Below, piece after piece: positions 9,770 to 21,862 of a DNA stretch of 40,804 bases (positions are counted from its first letter, which is position 1; each line of letters begins with the position of its first letter). The notes under the pieces were generated by a model that did not search any database, was not told the origin of the DNA, and was given only the letters and a program-made list of their open reading frames with translations. Position numbers and translations under genes: made by a program. Location: IMG/VR virus record IMGVR_UViG_3300048584_000058, positions 1 through 40,804 of that record, one strand, 5' to 3'. This DNA comes from a virus.

Positions 9770-11113
9770 CTAATTAAACACAATAAACCCTACTCTTGTT
9801 TCTGCTGTAGCATTGGCATTTAGCCTTATTGTAAAACTTCACGCTGCAGGTACTACATTCTTGATAACCGCCGTAGTGTCATTTGTCATTACTACACAGT
9901 GTACTATACTGTTTACTGTACATAATGAGTTGGTTACTACAAGCGTATTAGCTCATGCTGCAAAGTTAACACTTCAACTAGGCTTGTTTATTGTCTGAGC
10001 CCCTGTTGTCCCTCAAGCAGTCATTGTTGCATCAAAGGTCGTCTTTCAGGTATTATCTACAACAAATCTATCTACTCATTGATTTTTCATATGTATAAAT
10101 CTCTTAGTTCAACTTCAACCATCTGTTCATGTTATGTTAGCATCATATACAGTCCATCAAGCTGTTCAGGTTTGATTTGAACCAATTTCAGTTCAATGTG
10201 CTATGTTCGTACCAGACGATGACGAAATTGATGAGTATATAGTCCTGTTTAGGACTAATCATGCGGTTCATGTTGCCCTAGATACAACAAATTGTCAAGA
10301 TGTACTTATTGATATCTGTCAACCAGCACCATTTCTTATTATTATTTCTCTGCTCGCTGTTTCAGAACCTCATGCATCCACCTCCATAAAAAATTGAGTT
10401 CAAGACCAGTATTGCCTAAATCTTGAAAAGTTAGTTGTTTGGTCTGCTGTTCTATAAAAAGCAGTACCTGTAGCTGTGTTTGCTAGTGTAAGTGAGTGAG
10501 TAGGAGCTGTTGTTCAGATACCTAATCTATTATTTACCTTATCCCAATACAGATTACTAGCTCAAGCCAATACTCATCAATCGTTGAACTGTACTCATCA
10601 GTCCGCACCTCAAGGGATACCATTGTCAGCCCACTCTAAGTCGTAATCAGCACCACTTTTTTTCCTAAGTACCTGTCAAGTAATACCACCTCAACCAACA
10701 CCATTTATAGCATAACTTGTTCCTAAGATGCCAGTTTTATCAGATCACTCTACACGTTCTTTTTTTATCTTGATTGTACCCTTGTTTATACTCTCTATAA
10801 TGGTATCTGGAGAAACTTCTTTTGGCTCTATCTTTATACTAGATACCTTGCTATCTATCAATATAGAAAGCTCTTTTTTGCCAGCATCAACCTTTTTAGA
10901 TATAGCAGAAATACTGGTTTTTAGTCCAGCTATCTCTTCTTTTGCATCTTCTTGTACTTCGTTGATTGCCTTTTGAATTGGTTTTACCTTTTCCATAACC
11001 TCCTTTTTGACACTTACAATCATATCTTTCTTGATTGCATCTTCTATCTCAAGTAAGTCATCATAGGTGCTTATTTCTCATCAAAGCTCAAGAAGTTCAT
11101 CTAAGCTATCCAT
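9770..11113 (-). CDS. Tail-fibre protein, 447 aa
   Basis: Shares the stem of the 8653-9369 product: acidic start, coiled coil (residues about 20-110), SPDTIIESINKGTIKI, YAINGVGGGG, GQVLRKKSGADYDLEW. It then adds a long C-terminal beta-rich region with repeated Asn/Thr/Gly stretches, ending FIVFN. The C-terminus is probably the host-contacting tip. Glycine is mostly TGA here (dense TGA around the DYD-EW junction). The shared stem shows duplication followed by tip exchange. Confidence 0.7.
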
Positions 11114-11135
11114 ATTGTGTTATGTTAGAATTAAA

Positions 11136-12362
11136 TTATGCTATTTTTTGTACTATAAATTCAGTATATGCGGGGTCGTTATTCTGTGCCGAACCAAAAG
11201 CATTATACACCTGTAATTCTATATAATCTCAAGCCGCTAGTTTTAATATAGTAGCTATTCTAGGTGTAAATGATGGTACTACAGGAGTTCAGGTCGCCGC
11301 CGCTACTCAAGGGCTTCTTGACACCTCTGTTCAATTTTTATTTACCCTAACGTGAGTAAATGGGTGGGAGTTAGATGTGCTCGCTGTGGCTCATACCACG
11401 CTATATATACCACCCAGACCAGCGGGTATAGTTATTCTCGAGTTGTTTGTTACATTGTCGTGGAAAGAACTTGTATCGTAATCTTCGGTGTTAAAAGTAA
11501 TTGTAGTCCAAGCTGCAAAAGCCATACTTTGAGCTAAAGACTGGGTTGCTCTACATCATATATCAGATAATAATATAGGATATGATTGTCAAAATGCCAA
11601 CGCTGTAGTCCCAACAGTTATAGCACCAGTTGTAGTCAATTTCCACTCACTACCAGCTTGTGTTGTCCCTCATTGTACCCAAACACTAGCTCATAAATCA
11701 ACCTCGTTATTTGCATTTGCATCAAAGTCGGTTGTTCTTGTCCAAGCTCACGCAGAACATAAATAGATACCATTCTGACTAGCTGTTGACTGGTTTTTCA
11801 CTAACACCCTTTGTCAAGCTGTTACTGCTACTCAATCAATAGTTTGCGTACCTGAAAGAGTTATATTTGCAGTTGTAGCACACACTACGTCAACTTTGTC
11901 TTTTATTCTTACTATGGCGTCATCATATACATCGTTTTTAGCTTTGATTTGTCAAGGCTTAGGAACAAGAGCCACTCAACCATTTAGATTTGTACCTGCT
12001 GCGAACTCCGCATCTGTTGCAACCTCTACAACTCATTTCACCGTTTCGCTTGCGTCCAATGGAGTAATCAAAGGACTCCAGTATGTTACATTTGTAGGAA
12101 CATTCCCAGTCCCTCAAAGTATAGCGATATATGACAATCAGTTAGTAAATGTAACTATATCATTGATATTATATGCAGTAGCTCAATTGTAAGCACCTCT
12201 AAAGGTTACAGAGTCTCACTTGTCGCCTTTTACATTAGCTCTTGTAATCTTCTTGAGCTTATCGCTATCCTGTGAGTCTGCAATCAATAGCCAGTCTGCA
12301 TTGACTGGCGTTACTTTCTCGACAAATTCACTTGGGAAACGTTTACTTTCTTTTCTTACCAT
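11136..12362 (-). CDS. Tail fibre with C1q/TNF-like C-terminal domain, 408 aa
   Basis: The N-terminal 60 residues carry DWLLIADSQDSDKLKKI, typical of fibre attachment regions. Two short modules resembling carbohydrate-binding repeats follow (AYNGATAYNINDIVTFTNG). The last 140 residues read like a trimeric jelly-roll: aromatic ITFNTEDYDTSSFHDN, then SRITIPAGLGGIYSV and a final YIELQVYNAFG strand. This pattern is typical of C1q-like receptor-binding knobs. It is probably the main adhesin together with the neighbouring fibres. Confidence 0.7.
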
Positions 12363-12386
12363 TATAGGTAGTTGATAAAATATAAA

Positions 12387-12560
12387 TTATCTTGGTTGTC
12401 GTGTATCATTTGGTATGTTTATTCAGTCAGTCTCATCGGTATTGAAAACAATATAAGCATTATTTTCATCAGTTATTACTAAGTCATCTAATGTAATAGG
12501 GTCAGATCATACAACAACCTGCGTCAATGTGCCGTCCTCTTGTCTTGCCTCTCGTGTCAT
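12387..12560 (-). CDS. Hypothetical 57-aa virion-region protein
   Basis: Acidic and beta-rich, with a run of hydrophobic-polar alternation (TLTQVVVGSDPITLDDLVIT) and a C-terminal NIPNDTRQPR. It lies 24 bases upstream of the C1q-like fibre. The N-terminal similarity to baseplate or fibre-docking segments is only impressionistic. Family not recognised. Confidence 0.5.
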
Positions 12561-12601
12561 TATATATATGTAATGATAAATGCTATTTTTCAAAGATATT
12601 T

Positions 12602-12676
12602 TTACTCTTCATCTTTCATATCGAGAATTCTATTAGATAAGAACAAAAGGAATATACCAAATAAAATCCAAAACAT
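12602..12676 (-). CDS. 24-aa single-pass membrane peptide
   Basis: The ATG at 12676 lies within 10 bases of the stop of the upstream large virion gene, and the frame closes at TAA 12604-12602. It reads as a membrane helix (FWILFGIFLLFL) followed by a short charged tail. Similar tiny membrane genes occur amid virion genes of other phages. Evidence is the tight packing and the composition. Confidence 0.4.
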   Translation of the reverse strand: MFWILFGIFLLFLSNRILDMKDEE

Positions 12677-12685
12677 ATTATGTAA

Positions 12686-14398
12686 TTATTGAATTAAAGA
12701 ATTTACTCAACCTCACAAAGCACCAAATCAAGCCGCACCAGCCAATCGCCCAAACTTTGACTTGTTCTTCTTAATGAATCTTTCAAAGCTCGTAGTTCAT
12801 ACCATATCTCACTTCTTAGCTAGTACCTTTCTAATCTCAAACAACATATTCTGCTTTCTTAGGCTTGCTTTTACTGCTGTATCATCTACATATTTAGCAA
12901 CTATACCATTAACCTCTTGTCATATGTCAACAATAGCATCTCTCAATGGTTTATCTGGTCATTCCAATATCTTTTTTACATACTTATCAGAATAAAATCT
13001 TTTTCTTGCCTGCAACACTCAATGTGCAGTTCAATCAGCCTCTTGTAAATATGTATTAAACTTCTTAATTGTGTTCAGATATGCTTTCTCAACGTCTCAT
13101 ACTATTTCTGGTGCTCTTTCTAGCTTAGTCAATCTACTAATTACCTCTTTCTTCGGTATTGCAGCGTTCTTTGTCAATACAAGCCCCTCTAATGCTCCTG
13201 CTTCGTCCTCTATTGCTTTGCTTACTTTGAATAAGTTCTCATCTATAGATGTTTTAGGGTCTATTACACTCTTTGCAACGTCAACCATTTCTTTTTCTAT
13301 CTTACTTGGTATTGTCTCTGTTTTCGATCATACCATCGTTGTTTCTCACGCCAGCCTTTTAGATGCAGAATAAGCCTTATTTACTGGTGGCTCTATTGTT
13401 CTGAATACCTTATTCAATTCTTTATTCTTAATAATATCCTCTCCACTCATATTTTTTGCTACTGTTTTCTGTAGGTTTCTATACTTCATAAGTTTTGATA
13501 GCTTGGCTCATTGTTTTAGATAACCTCAAGCACTAATAAGCTCCGCCACTCACAATGCAGTTTCTGTTCATCTTGCCAACTTGCTATTTGGGTCTCATCA
13601 TACAGCACTTCATTTACTGAACTCGCTGAATTTGCCTCCTTTTGCCTCTTTGCCTGTGATCTTTTCTATACCCCATATCAAAGCATCAACTGGCTTATCA
13701 AACAATCATATATCAGCTAGAAATTTCGGTAGTCATCAAACGTGGTTGTATATCCCCTCTCATATATCTTGTATAGCACTTCAATCTCATTCAACACTTC
13801 AGCTATCCATCTTTGATATTTGTCCTGTTTTCAATGAGCCAACAGCCTCTGCTGTACTCATACCACCATTTAGATACTCTTGCATCACATTCTTGAATAA
13901 TCACTGGTCTTTTTGTACTTGTTTCAATATCGCCTCATCTGGTGCTTTACTCACTCATACAAATCCATTGTTTATCATATCTATTCTGATTGCATCTGCC
14001 AACTGTGATTGTTTAGCTACCAACAACATATCTTGACTTTTATATTTGTCAGTTGTCTTGCTTGCTTGGTCTGCCAACTGTTCCGCTATCTTACGTCTAT
14101 CTTGTATAAACAAAGCATCTTGTTTAGCCTGCATAAACTGTGGCAATACTTGTTGAGCTTTTGTATAATCATACTTGGTACTCTTCAACAACGCTTCTTC
14201 TTCCTGTTTAGAAAGTGAGGTAAACATTACGCCCTTTTCTTCTTCAGGCGCATATGTCTGCATCGCTTGCTGTGGCATTCCCATTGGTGCAACAGGTTTT
14301 TGCTGTTGTGCAGGTGGTGCAAAACTAGCAAACTGCTCCTCTTGCTTAGGTATCTGTGCTCAATACTTGAAAGTGTCTTTCAAATTAAATCAGAACAT
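12686..14398 (-). CDS. Large internal virion protein, 570 aa
   Basis: One frame of 571 codons. Residues 1-60 are Pro/Gln/Ala-rich; the rest is strongly helical with many KxxE pairs, and an Ala/Gly-rich hydrophobic C-terminus (RLAGAAGFGALGG) could insert in membranes. In podoviruses, long helical proteins placed between the neck genes and the fibres are usually ejected with the DNA to form a channel. There is no enzymatic motif. It follows the CHAP protein with a 17-base gap, so the two probably form an ejection complex. Confidence 0.6.
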
Positions 14399-14415
14399 AG
14401 TCTATATATAATATA

Positions 14416-17289
14416 TTAAAATAGTGCTGGCATTTGCATAATTCAGAAGTTGCTTAGGTTGTTTACATCGTATACAAAGCCTCAACCAATAGATGTTGAT
14501 CATGTACTAGTATTTACCGACCTAGATGTATCCATTCCTAACTGTGATTTTATCGTATCAGATTGGCTTGTTATCCTGTCATATATTCATGTAAATCAAC
14601 TGACATCTCTTCATGCAGCTGCTAATGTCTGTAATTGTCTTTTATACCCACCAGCTACAACATCCAATGTCATTGCTAATACTGCTTTTTGTACATCTTT
14701 TGTTTGTCTTAGATTTGGTATTGTTTGAGCATATAATCTAATGTCATTATCAGTCAATACCCCCACTTCTCAATACACTCATCTTGCCAGATTAGGTAAC
14801 ATAGAAGTAAGTTGTGCCTTTATTTGTTGTGCCTGTGTATCATATGGATTGTTTGATTTTAATATTCACAATATAGGTCATGTATCTATCTTTGACATAC
14901 TTTTTTCCAACTCTCAAAGTTGAACCAACGCAGTCTCTGCTTTTTGTAGTGATTGTATAGAAGTAACGTCTAAGTCTTTACCTCACGCACTATATGTTAA
15001 TATGTCTTTTATGTCTGCATTCCTATCTCACATAATAGAAGATTTAGATTGTAGGAATGTTTCATATTGCTTTTTAGTGGCTTCGTCTTTTATGTCTTGT
15101 GGCTTAAATGTACTATTGTTGAAAACAGATATCATTCATAGGTTTGTTTCTCATGTGGTAGATGATCAGCCTCAAGTCAAATCATTCCCAGTCTTTCATA
15201 CTGCTTGTGTAAAGTACATCTTGTCGCTAGGTTTTACCCCGCTTCTAGTTCATATAGTCTCTTTTCAGTCTCAATTACTGTCAATATAATCAAAACTTCA
15301 ATCAGGATTGACATTTGTAATAAATGCAACGTGTCAAGCGTTTATTACCTTACCATTAGAGAGCGTAGCCTTAGCTCAATTATCTATTACAACCGCACCT
15401 CAAACAATAGGTACTGGAGAATACAAATCAGGCTTCTTGGTTATGCTTATCTTTTGTTCTATTGAGTCCTGAAACCCAAATCAAGTCAGGTCATTTACAA
15501 ATGCTCAACACTGCCCACCCTTTCATCATATCTCAACTTTTACATTGCCCCTTAATAGCTTATTTCAATTCAATACCTCCCCAACATATCAGGGATTGTC
15601 AAATCAAGCCATTGCACCAGTAGCTCTTGCAACACTATATTGCTGTTTTACCGATTCAACTGCCTTACTATCTAACCCATTAGTTACTCTAAATGTATCT
15701 TCTGTATATAGTTTGCCATTATGCCAAAAATACTTTGATCAATCCTTACCCTCCATTACCATTGGTGGTTTACCAATACCCGCTTTGTTGTTCATATACT
15801 CACTATAGCCATCTTTGTTTCTTATGTCTCCCATTATAGCACCCATAGACTCACTGTATGATTTGCCACTTGCCATATCGCTCTTTATTCTCTCTACCAT
15901 TTGTGCTTGACTAGACATAATCAATCAGTCATATTGCTTGAATATATCCTCAACAGCTGTTCATATAGCTTTATTAACTATGTATGGGTCTTTGCTGTTT
16001 ATATCTCAAAACTGTATCTTGTCTAATTGTAATGCACTTTCTATCTTCATTTGTTGGTCTATCGCCATTGTTTCTATGTTCCTCAAGAAGTCCATATCTG
16101 CCATCTTGAATTTATCTTCTCTTTGTTGCATATCTGAATACATAGAGTATGCCATTTGATACTTCTGCATCGTCATTTGTTCCTCTTGCATCTTTTGTTG
16201 TGCTTCTTTTTCAGTGATTTTCATTTCAGTCTCTATCAAAGACATTGTGTTATTGTACTTATCAGCTGTTGTCTGGTATTCTATAGACAAAGCGTTTCTT
16301 GTTTCTTGCAATAATCCGATCTGGTCTTGCATTATAGCAGTCAATCTTCCTCTTCATATTCCAGTTCCCTCAAATTGTTTCTCAAGCTCTCTCTTTGTAG
16401 CGTTTATTTGTCTGTCAACCTCTTTTATCTCTCATTCCTTATCTGCTAACTGTGATTGTAACTCCTTTATCTCTGGTGCTTGCAGTTTTTCTCTATACTC
16501 TTGATATATGTTGGGTTGTGTAACCTGTGAAAGTAGTTTAGTCATTGCGTCAGTTATCTTTGACGCCCCTGTGTCTTTTTTTGCCTCATCTCAAAACAAG
16601 AAATCCTTATATTTGTCATATATCGTTGCTTTTTGTACCCCAGCAACAATCTCTGCGTGCTTCTTTGGGTCTAATCATTGTATCTTTTCCAGATCATCAT
16701 TACTAATTACACCAGCATTTACTCACTTTACAATATCATTAGTCGACTTATTTGCAAGACTCCCTATATTCTTTCTATCTATTACATTTCTATTATACCA
16801 AGCATCAAGAGTTTTCTTTTGTGCCTCGCTTCTTTTAGCATACTCGAAATTTGTATTGAATAAGTTCCTATCATCAAATAACTCTGGGTTAGTCGTATAG
16901 TATTTATTCAAGTTGTCTACAATCTCTGACGTCCTTTCTGGTGCTGCAGTCTGATAATCCAATGGTTTTTGTGGTGAAACTGGCTTCCCTTCTTGAGGTT
17001 TTACGCTAGGAGCTTCACTGGGCGTTGCAGGTGGCACATCAGTTGGTTGTGCTACTTCTTTTGACGTTTCAACTGGTGCTGTTTCAGGTGTAACTGGTTC
17101 AGTAGGTGCAACAACTGGCTCAACTGGTCATTGAGTTCATAATCATTGTCAAGCTAGTGCATTTGCTGTTGCTTGAGGTCATCATTCTACTACTGTGACT
17201 GGTGCTATTGGAGCAACTGTATCAGAAGGAGTATTTGTCGCCTGTTGTGATGCTCTCTTCGCTTTTATTCTATCTGCTAGTGATGCCAT
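14416..17289 (-). CDS. Very large internal virion/ejection protein with CHAP domain, 957 aa
   Basis: The longest gene in the window. Residues 1-115 are Pro/Ala/Val-rich and low complexity, about 115-480 are helical and coiled-coil, and about 575-690 form a CHAP-type peptidoglycan hydrolase domain: C594 in GQCGAFVND, H653 in GHVAFITN and DYIDSN about 18 residues on. The C-terminal 250 residues are helical again. A muralytic domain inside an ejection protein would let the phage cross the host wall during DNA entry. Its ATG shares a base with the upstream TAA. Confidence 0.75.
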
Positions 17290-17672
17290 TAGGTCAATGG
17301 TGTAAAGTAACTAAATTGTATTCACGATGTTCACGATACTCTGTAATAACTATTTTCTGATACTGGGAACATTATTTGTACTACCTGTGGGTTTGCTCAG
17401 TCTACTTCCGCCTCCGCAACCTTTGTACCCGCTCATATTCAATCCATAAATCAAGATATTGTTTGACTATTGGCTGCGATAGTACACGCAAACACAAATC
17501 AAGGCTTTTTAGTGAAATATGTCTGGTTATTATTTATAGATTGTAACTTTCAGAACTTTCAGAATCTTACAGCTTGAGACTCTAGCTTCGGCTGGTTAAA
17601 ACCATACGCATAACTCGGTTGTTCTGGTCTCTCCACTACCCTTTCTGGTACTTTTATCAGCTTTCTATCCAT
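17289..17672 (-). CDS. Hypothetical neck/virion protein, 127 aa
   Basis: Starts eight bases inside the end of the upstream gene and ends one base into the CHAP gene's start. A basic N-terminal 40 residues (VPERVVERPEQPSYAYG) precede a beta-rich domain. The TGA glycines read in frame across the whole gene. The position between a propeller-like neck protein and the ejection proteins suggests a tail or head-completion component. Family not recognised. Confidence 0.6.
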
Positions 17673-19293
17673 TCTGCGGGTCTATAAAGTCAAATAAAGT
17701 CTTGATAGAGTACAATGTAGGTGTACTAAACTGGTTTGTTGTATTCAATACACATTTTATGCTCATTTCTAACCACTCTTTCATGTATTGTATGTTTGCC
17801 TTATTCTTTTTAGTATCTGTTATTGTTGTTATATACTGATAATGGTCTACATTTACAACAGGATATGTTGCATCTCATGTTGCGAGAACGCTTGTCATTG
17901 TCCCGCTACCTCATATAATGCCTTCATATTCCCATCAATATACTTCTCTTGTACATACTATTTGATTTTTAGCTTCTATAAACTCAACAACAGTATACTC
18001 TATTCATCAATATACATATGTATCTCATTTATTTGGCTTCAGTGTGTAACTACTGATATCGAAAACTATATATTTGTCATTATCTATCCTTGCATACACG
18101 TCAATAGACGTACTTGCTGGTAATTTGTATCATACTATAAGTCTACTATTGCTTTTAGTTGTCTCTATATCTCATCAATCAAATGTAATTGTTTCAACAT
18201 ATCAACTTTCTCCATAGTTTCAGTCTTGTATGCTAACTTGTCTTATAGCATAATCACCCGTCCCCCTTATTCTATATGCTACATATAAACTACCATTTGT
18301 GTAATATAATGCAGTAATTAACTGTGCGTCATCAAAGTATATATCTTTTACTAATGACATAGCTAATGGAGCTTTTACCTTCCCATATCAATACACAGAT
18401 CAACTTGATCATATATATATTATATTATTTGCCATTTCTACCGCATTCGTATAGAAAGGATATATATTCAGCAATTGCCTATCTTGTTTTATGATATCGC
18501 TATTGTAGAGCATAGGAACATCAAAACCACTCACAGCATACATTCTTTTTGTATTCTCCGTAAGATTATCAGTCCCACACACAATATAATCCATATTAGC
18601 TATTTGTGCCACGTTGATAACTGGGTTATCAGTCAATTTATTTATGTAATTAGGAAACGCATTTACTCAATCCCATTGCATAGAGTATCAATTGACTCAA
18701 TCATTGCTATATACGTTTATTGTGTCTCATAGTTCAGTTAATCCCCTACATTGTCAAGGCATATTCAATGTGTATGTAATTACCCACGTTGAAGTAGTAA
18801 TATCAACAGCAAATACTTTTTCTCTTCATCATACATACAAAAATCAACCACTTACAAGAAATGGTCTATGTGCAGCTCAATCACCAAAAGAAAGTATGTT
18901 TGTTGCACCTACTGGACTTCATGCACTATCGTTCCACCTCCATAGATTATTACTAGTCAATACAAATCAATACTCTTTTGCTTTTCAATAATTCAAAGCA
19001 TTAGAAAATCAAGGCGTTGAGTCTGTACCAGCGTTTACATCTTTTATAGCTCAAGGCAATAATGCAGTTAGTCTTTCAAGACCACCATAATTGAAGTTAT
19101 ACAATCCCAATACCTCATTAGGTCAAACCAATCAAAAGGTTGGGGTAGTATATTTATTACTCGAAAGCGTAACTCATCTTGATTGACTTCTCACGTTTAC
19201 TCATTGTGCATCAATACAAAATCAGTTTCAAGAAAATCTGTCATCTGTTATCCCGTTAGAAAATGATTGTTGTTGTTGATACGCTTGAGCCAT
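17665..19293 (-). CDS. Putative neck/tail-hub beta-propeller-like protein, 542 aa
   Basis: A beta-rich protein with recurring segments such as YGFVLTSNNLWRWND, FLYVGGREKVFAVD and GYSMQWDG, which look like propeller blades. Its place directly after the connector matches the P22 gp10-type DNA-stabilisation/tail-hub position. It would plug or extend the portal. More than 35 glycines are TGA. The homology to gp10-type proteins is inferred from position and fold pattern, not from a search. Confidence 0.6.
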
Positions 19294-19296
19294 CAC

Positions 19297-20025
19297 TTAT
19301 TCATATATAGATAAATCAGGCATCTCATCAGTTGCCACCAATTGTACTCTATTTCATAATGCTTTTACCATTTTTGTAAGCCCCTTTTCATACTCTGCCT
19401 CTGCTACTTGCTTATCATCATATTGTCTATTTTTTGCATACAAATCTACTACCAATCATTCAGCTATAAGATATGAGTATTGTCTTAGTTCTGTATGTCA
19501 TTCCCAGATTACATTCTCTGTACTTGCAGGAGTGATATCAATAGGTGTTGTCTTTGCAAACATAACCATTCAATCAGTTATATTCTCAACTGGTGTAGGA
19601 TACAAGAATATACCAGTATCATACAATGTATAAAATCACTTTCTTGGTTGGATTGCAGACAACTCATCATCTGATTGTCTAGGCTTAATCAAACTCAAAG
19701 GAACTGTTTTGTATTCCCAAGCATTCAACCACTTAACCTCTAATCTGTCTATCTCTATAACTCATCTTGTTTCTTCATTAGCCACTGGCAATGGGTACTC
19801 TCTCACATTAGCTATAATATCTTGCGTATAGATTTCAGAAAAATAGTCCTTATTTACTTTCTGTTTGATAAGGTCTTTGATTTCGTTAGCCCTCTTATTC
19901 ACATAAGGCATAGCATCGTTTATGTCAATACTTATTCCTGTGTGTTGTGTAGCATAATCTACTATCTGTGTTGCGTTCATAGCATTATAGCAAGATAAAT
20001 ATGCAGAGAAGTGAGCTAAGCCCAC
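19297..20025 (-). CDS. Head-tail connector / head-completion protein, 242 aa
   Basis: A helical N-terminus (residues about 25-65, INDAMPYVNKRANEIKDLI) and a beta-rich middle (REYPLPVANEETRGVIEIDRL) with an ordered TGFFLYPTP-like stretch fit adaptor proteins that dock beneath the portal. It directly follows the capsid gene by 13 bases, the usual place of gp4-like connectors. TGA is used at about six glycines. Assigned from context plus architecture. Confidence 0.6.
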
Positions 20026-20038
20026 CCCTCTAAAATAT

Positions 20039-21220
20039 TTACGCTACTAGGTCAAGCGAAAACATTCTTTTTGCTCACTCATCGAAAGTCTTAACTCCGT
20101 ACAAGTCGTAAGCCAAGATGTTGTATCCTGTCTTTTCTGGTACTTTGTTAAATTGTACTGTTGGAGCGATTTGCATCACTAGATCAATAGCACCCTTTCT
20201 ACAAGCAATTGCTTTTGCTCTTTGTGTACCGAATGAAGTATTAGAACCAGCTTCAGCGTAAGTTGTCTTACCAGAAGTTCTAAATCTTACATTTTGTGTT
20301 GATACAACAGCAGCAGCAATATTTAAGTTTTGGCTCAATGTATCTCTATTTGCTTGTGATACAGCGATGTATGTTGAAGCTCATGGAGTACCTGTACCTG
20401 TTACAGCCAATACGATATTAGCAGCGGTCAAAGCAGCAGATGCACCAAGAGAGATTTCTCAAGCAACAGCAGCAGTACCAGCGGCTCTAAATGTGAACAC
20501 AACACCACCGATAGTAAATGTATCAGCAGCGGTAGGATTGCCAGCTAGAGTCAAAGTTACTTCGTGCAATACATTGTTTGAACGATATACCTCAAATCCA
20601 TTGTAAAGTCTACCAACAAACCCATTTACGAGAGTGCTGTCAGCTTTTTCATATCCTGATAATACCATAGATTTAGCCATATTAGATATAGCCAATGGTG
20701 GTACTACGAGTTGTCGTGGAGCGTCATCCTCAATATCTTCTTGAAACATTGCAGCTTGCAAGTCAGAGAATACTGATTGTGCATTAGCAGCAGCCAAAGC
20801 GATAGGATTACCAGCTGTTCACCCGATACTTCCGTCATCAAATGTGAACCCAGCATTCAATACTTCAGCCAATACTGTTTGGTCGATTTGGTTACCCAAT
20901 CTGTAAGCAGCACGTTTTGTAAAGATAGCTTCAAGGTCGTATTTTGATTGTGCTTTGTCAAGATTATCAATATACACAGTTACGTCTTTTTGTTGATTGA
21001 TAGTCATAAATTCATCTTGCGATGTTGGGTATTGAACTGTACCTCCAGTTACTCTTGAGTAGTTGTTTACTCTTAGGTCTCCCTGAATAGGTCTGTGTAC
21101 TACATCCCCTGCAGATAAACCAGCTCTTTCTTCTTGGTTAGCAATTTTCATTGAAACCATTGTTCTTTGTTTGATCACTTGAATTCTCTTTGACCAGATC
21201 TCTGGAAAAAATTGATCCAT
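20039..21220 (-). CDS. Major capsid protein (HK97-fold), 393 aa
   Basis: A long N-terminal capsid region includes FPEIWSKRIQVIKQRTMVS, AGDVVHRPIQGDL and ARKxxYRLGNQIDQTVLAEV-like helices typical of P22/HK97-type coat proteins. Residues about 228-285 (TFTIGGVVFTFRAAG and following) resemble a small surface-exposed beta insertion seen in other coat proteins. Only about 4 of 31 glycines use TGA, far fewer than in neighbouring genes. It follows the scaffold gene with a 58-base AT-rich leader and is likely the most highly expressed gene. Confidence 0.8.
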
Positions 21221-21278
21221 TTGTAATAATAAATAAGTAATAAAGTGTTGCCTTACTACTTCCGTATATATTTATGTA

Positions 21279-21749
21279 CTACAGCTTTGGTTCAACGTAC
21301 TTTTTGAAGAATTCCTCATTTGACATCGAAAGCATAGCTTCACGAGAGTTGTCATCTAGTGGTTTTTCTACTCAATGCACGCCGATATCCTGTTGCTTAT
21401 GTACTAATAGTTCAGGTTTCGTCTCGGCTAAATAAAGCGTTGCAGCTTTTTCTATTGAGAGATTATTCTCTTGTTTATACTTCAAGATGTCATCTTTGAA
21501 TGATGCAAATTGAGGGTTGTCGACAAAGTATAATCTGTCTCATAGTTTCTTTTCTATAGCACTGTCAACATCGGCTTCAGTAGCTTCTGTAGGTTGTACT
21601 ACTTGAGATTGTTTAGCTTTTTCAGTCTTGAACCTGTTCTTATACTTTTCAGCCTGTTCTCTAGCTCTTTCGGCTTCGGCTTTCCAGTATTCAACTTGGT
21701 CATTACTTACAGTTTCTTCAATCTCGGTTTCATTTTCTAATTCTTCCAT
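21279..21749 (-). CDS. Scaffolding protein, 156 aa
   Basis: Highly acidic start (EELENETEIEETV), a central coiled coil (YWKAEAERAREQAEKYKNRF) and a Lys-rich C-terminus (EEFFKKYVEPKL) that could bind the coat. This charge pattern and the position immediately upstream of the capsid gene are diagnostic of scaffolds. A single TGA near residue 70 joins the two halves into one gene. Confidence 0.75.
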
Positions 21750-21844
21750 GATAGGATATAGGTTAATTGTAAAGCGGTAACCACTCGCAATAAGATGTTA
21801 ATACGGCTAACATCGAACGCCAGTAAACAAGCTTTTAGTGTCAT
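21737..21844 (-). CDS. Possible 35-aa hydrophobic ORF with duplicated start
   Basis: Begins MTLKA, encoded by a 15-base copy of the start of the adjacent 21863-22159 gene (also MTLKA), and ends overlapping the scaffold start. The rest is hydrophobic. It may be a duplicated gene start or a real small membrane peptide. The region also holds a perfect 7-bp hairpin (GATGTTA at 21794-21800 with TAACATC at 21808-21814), so it may instead be a regulatory leader. Confidence 0.25.
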   Translation of the reverse strand: MTLKACLLAFDVSRINILLRVVTALQLTYILSWKN

Positions 21845-21862
21845 CAGTCATTGGACAATTTA

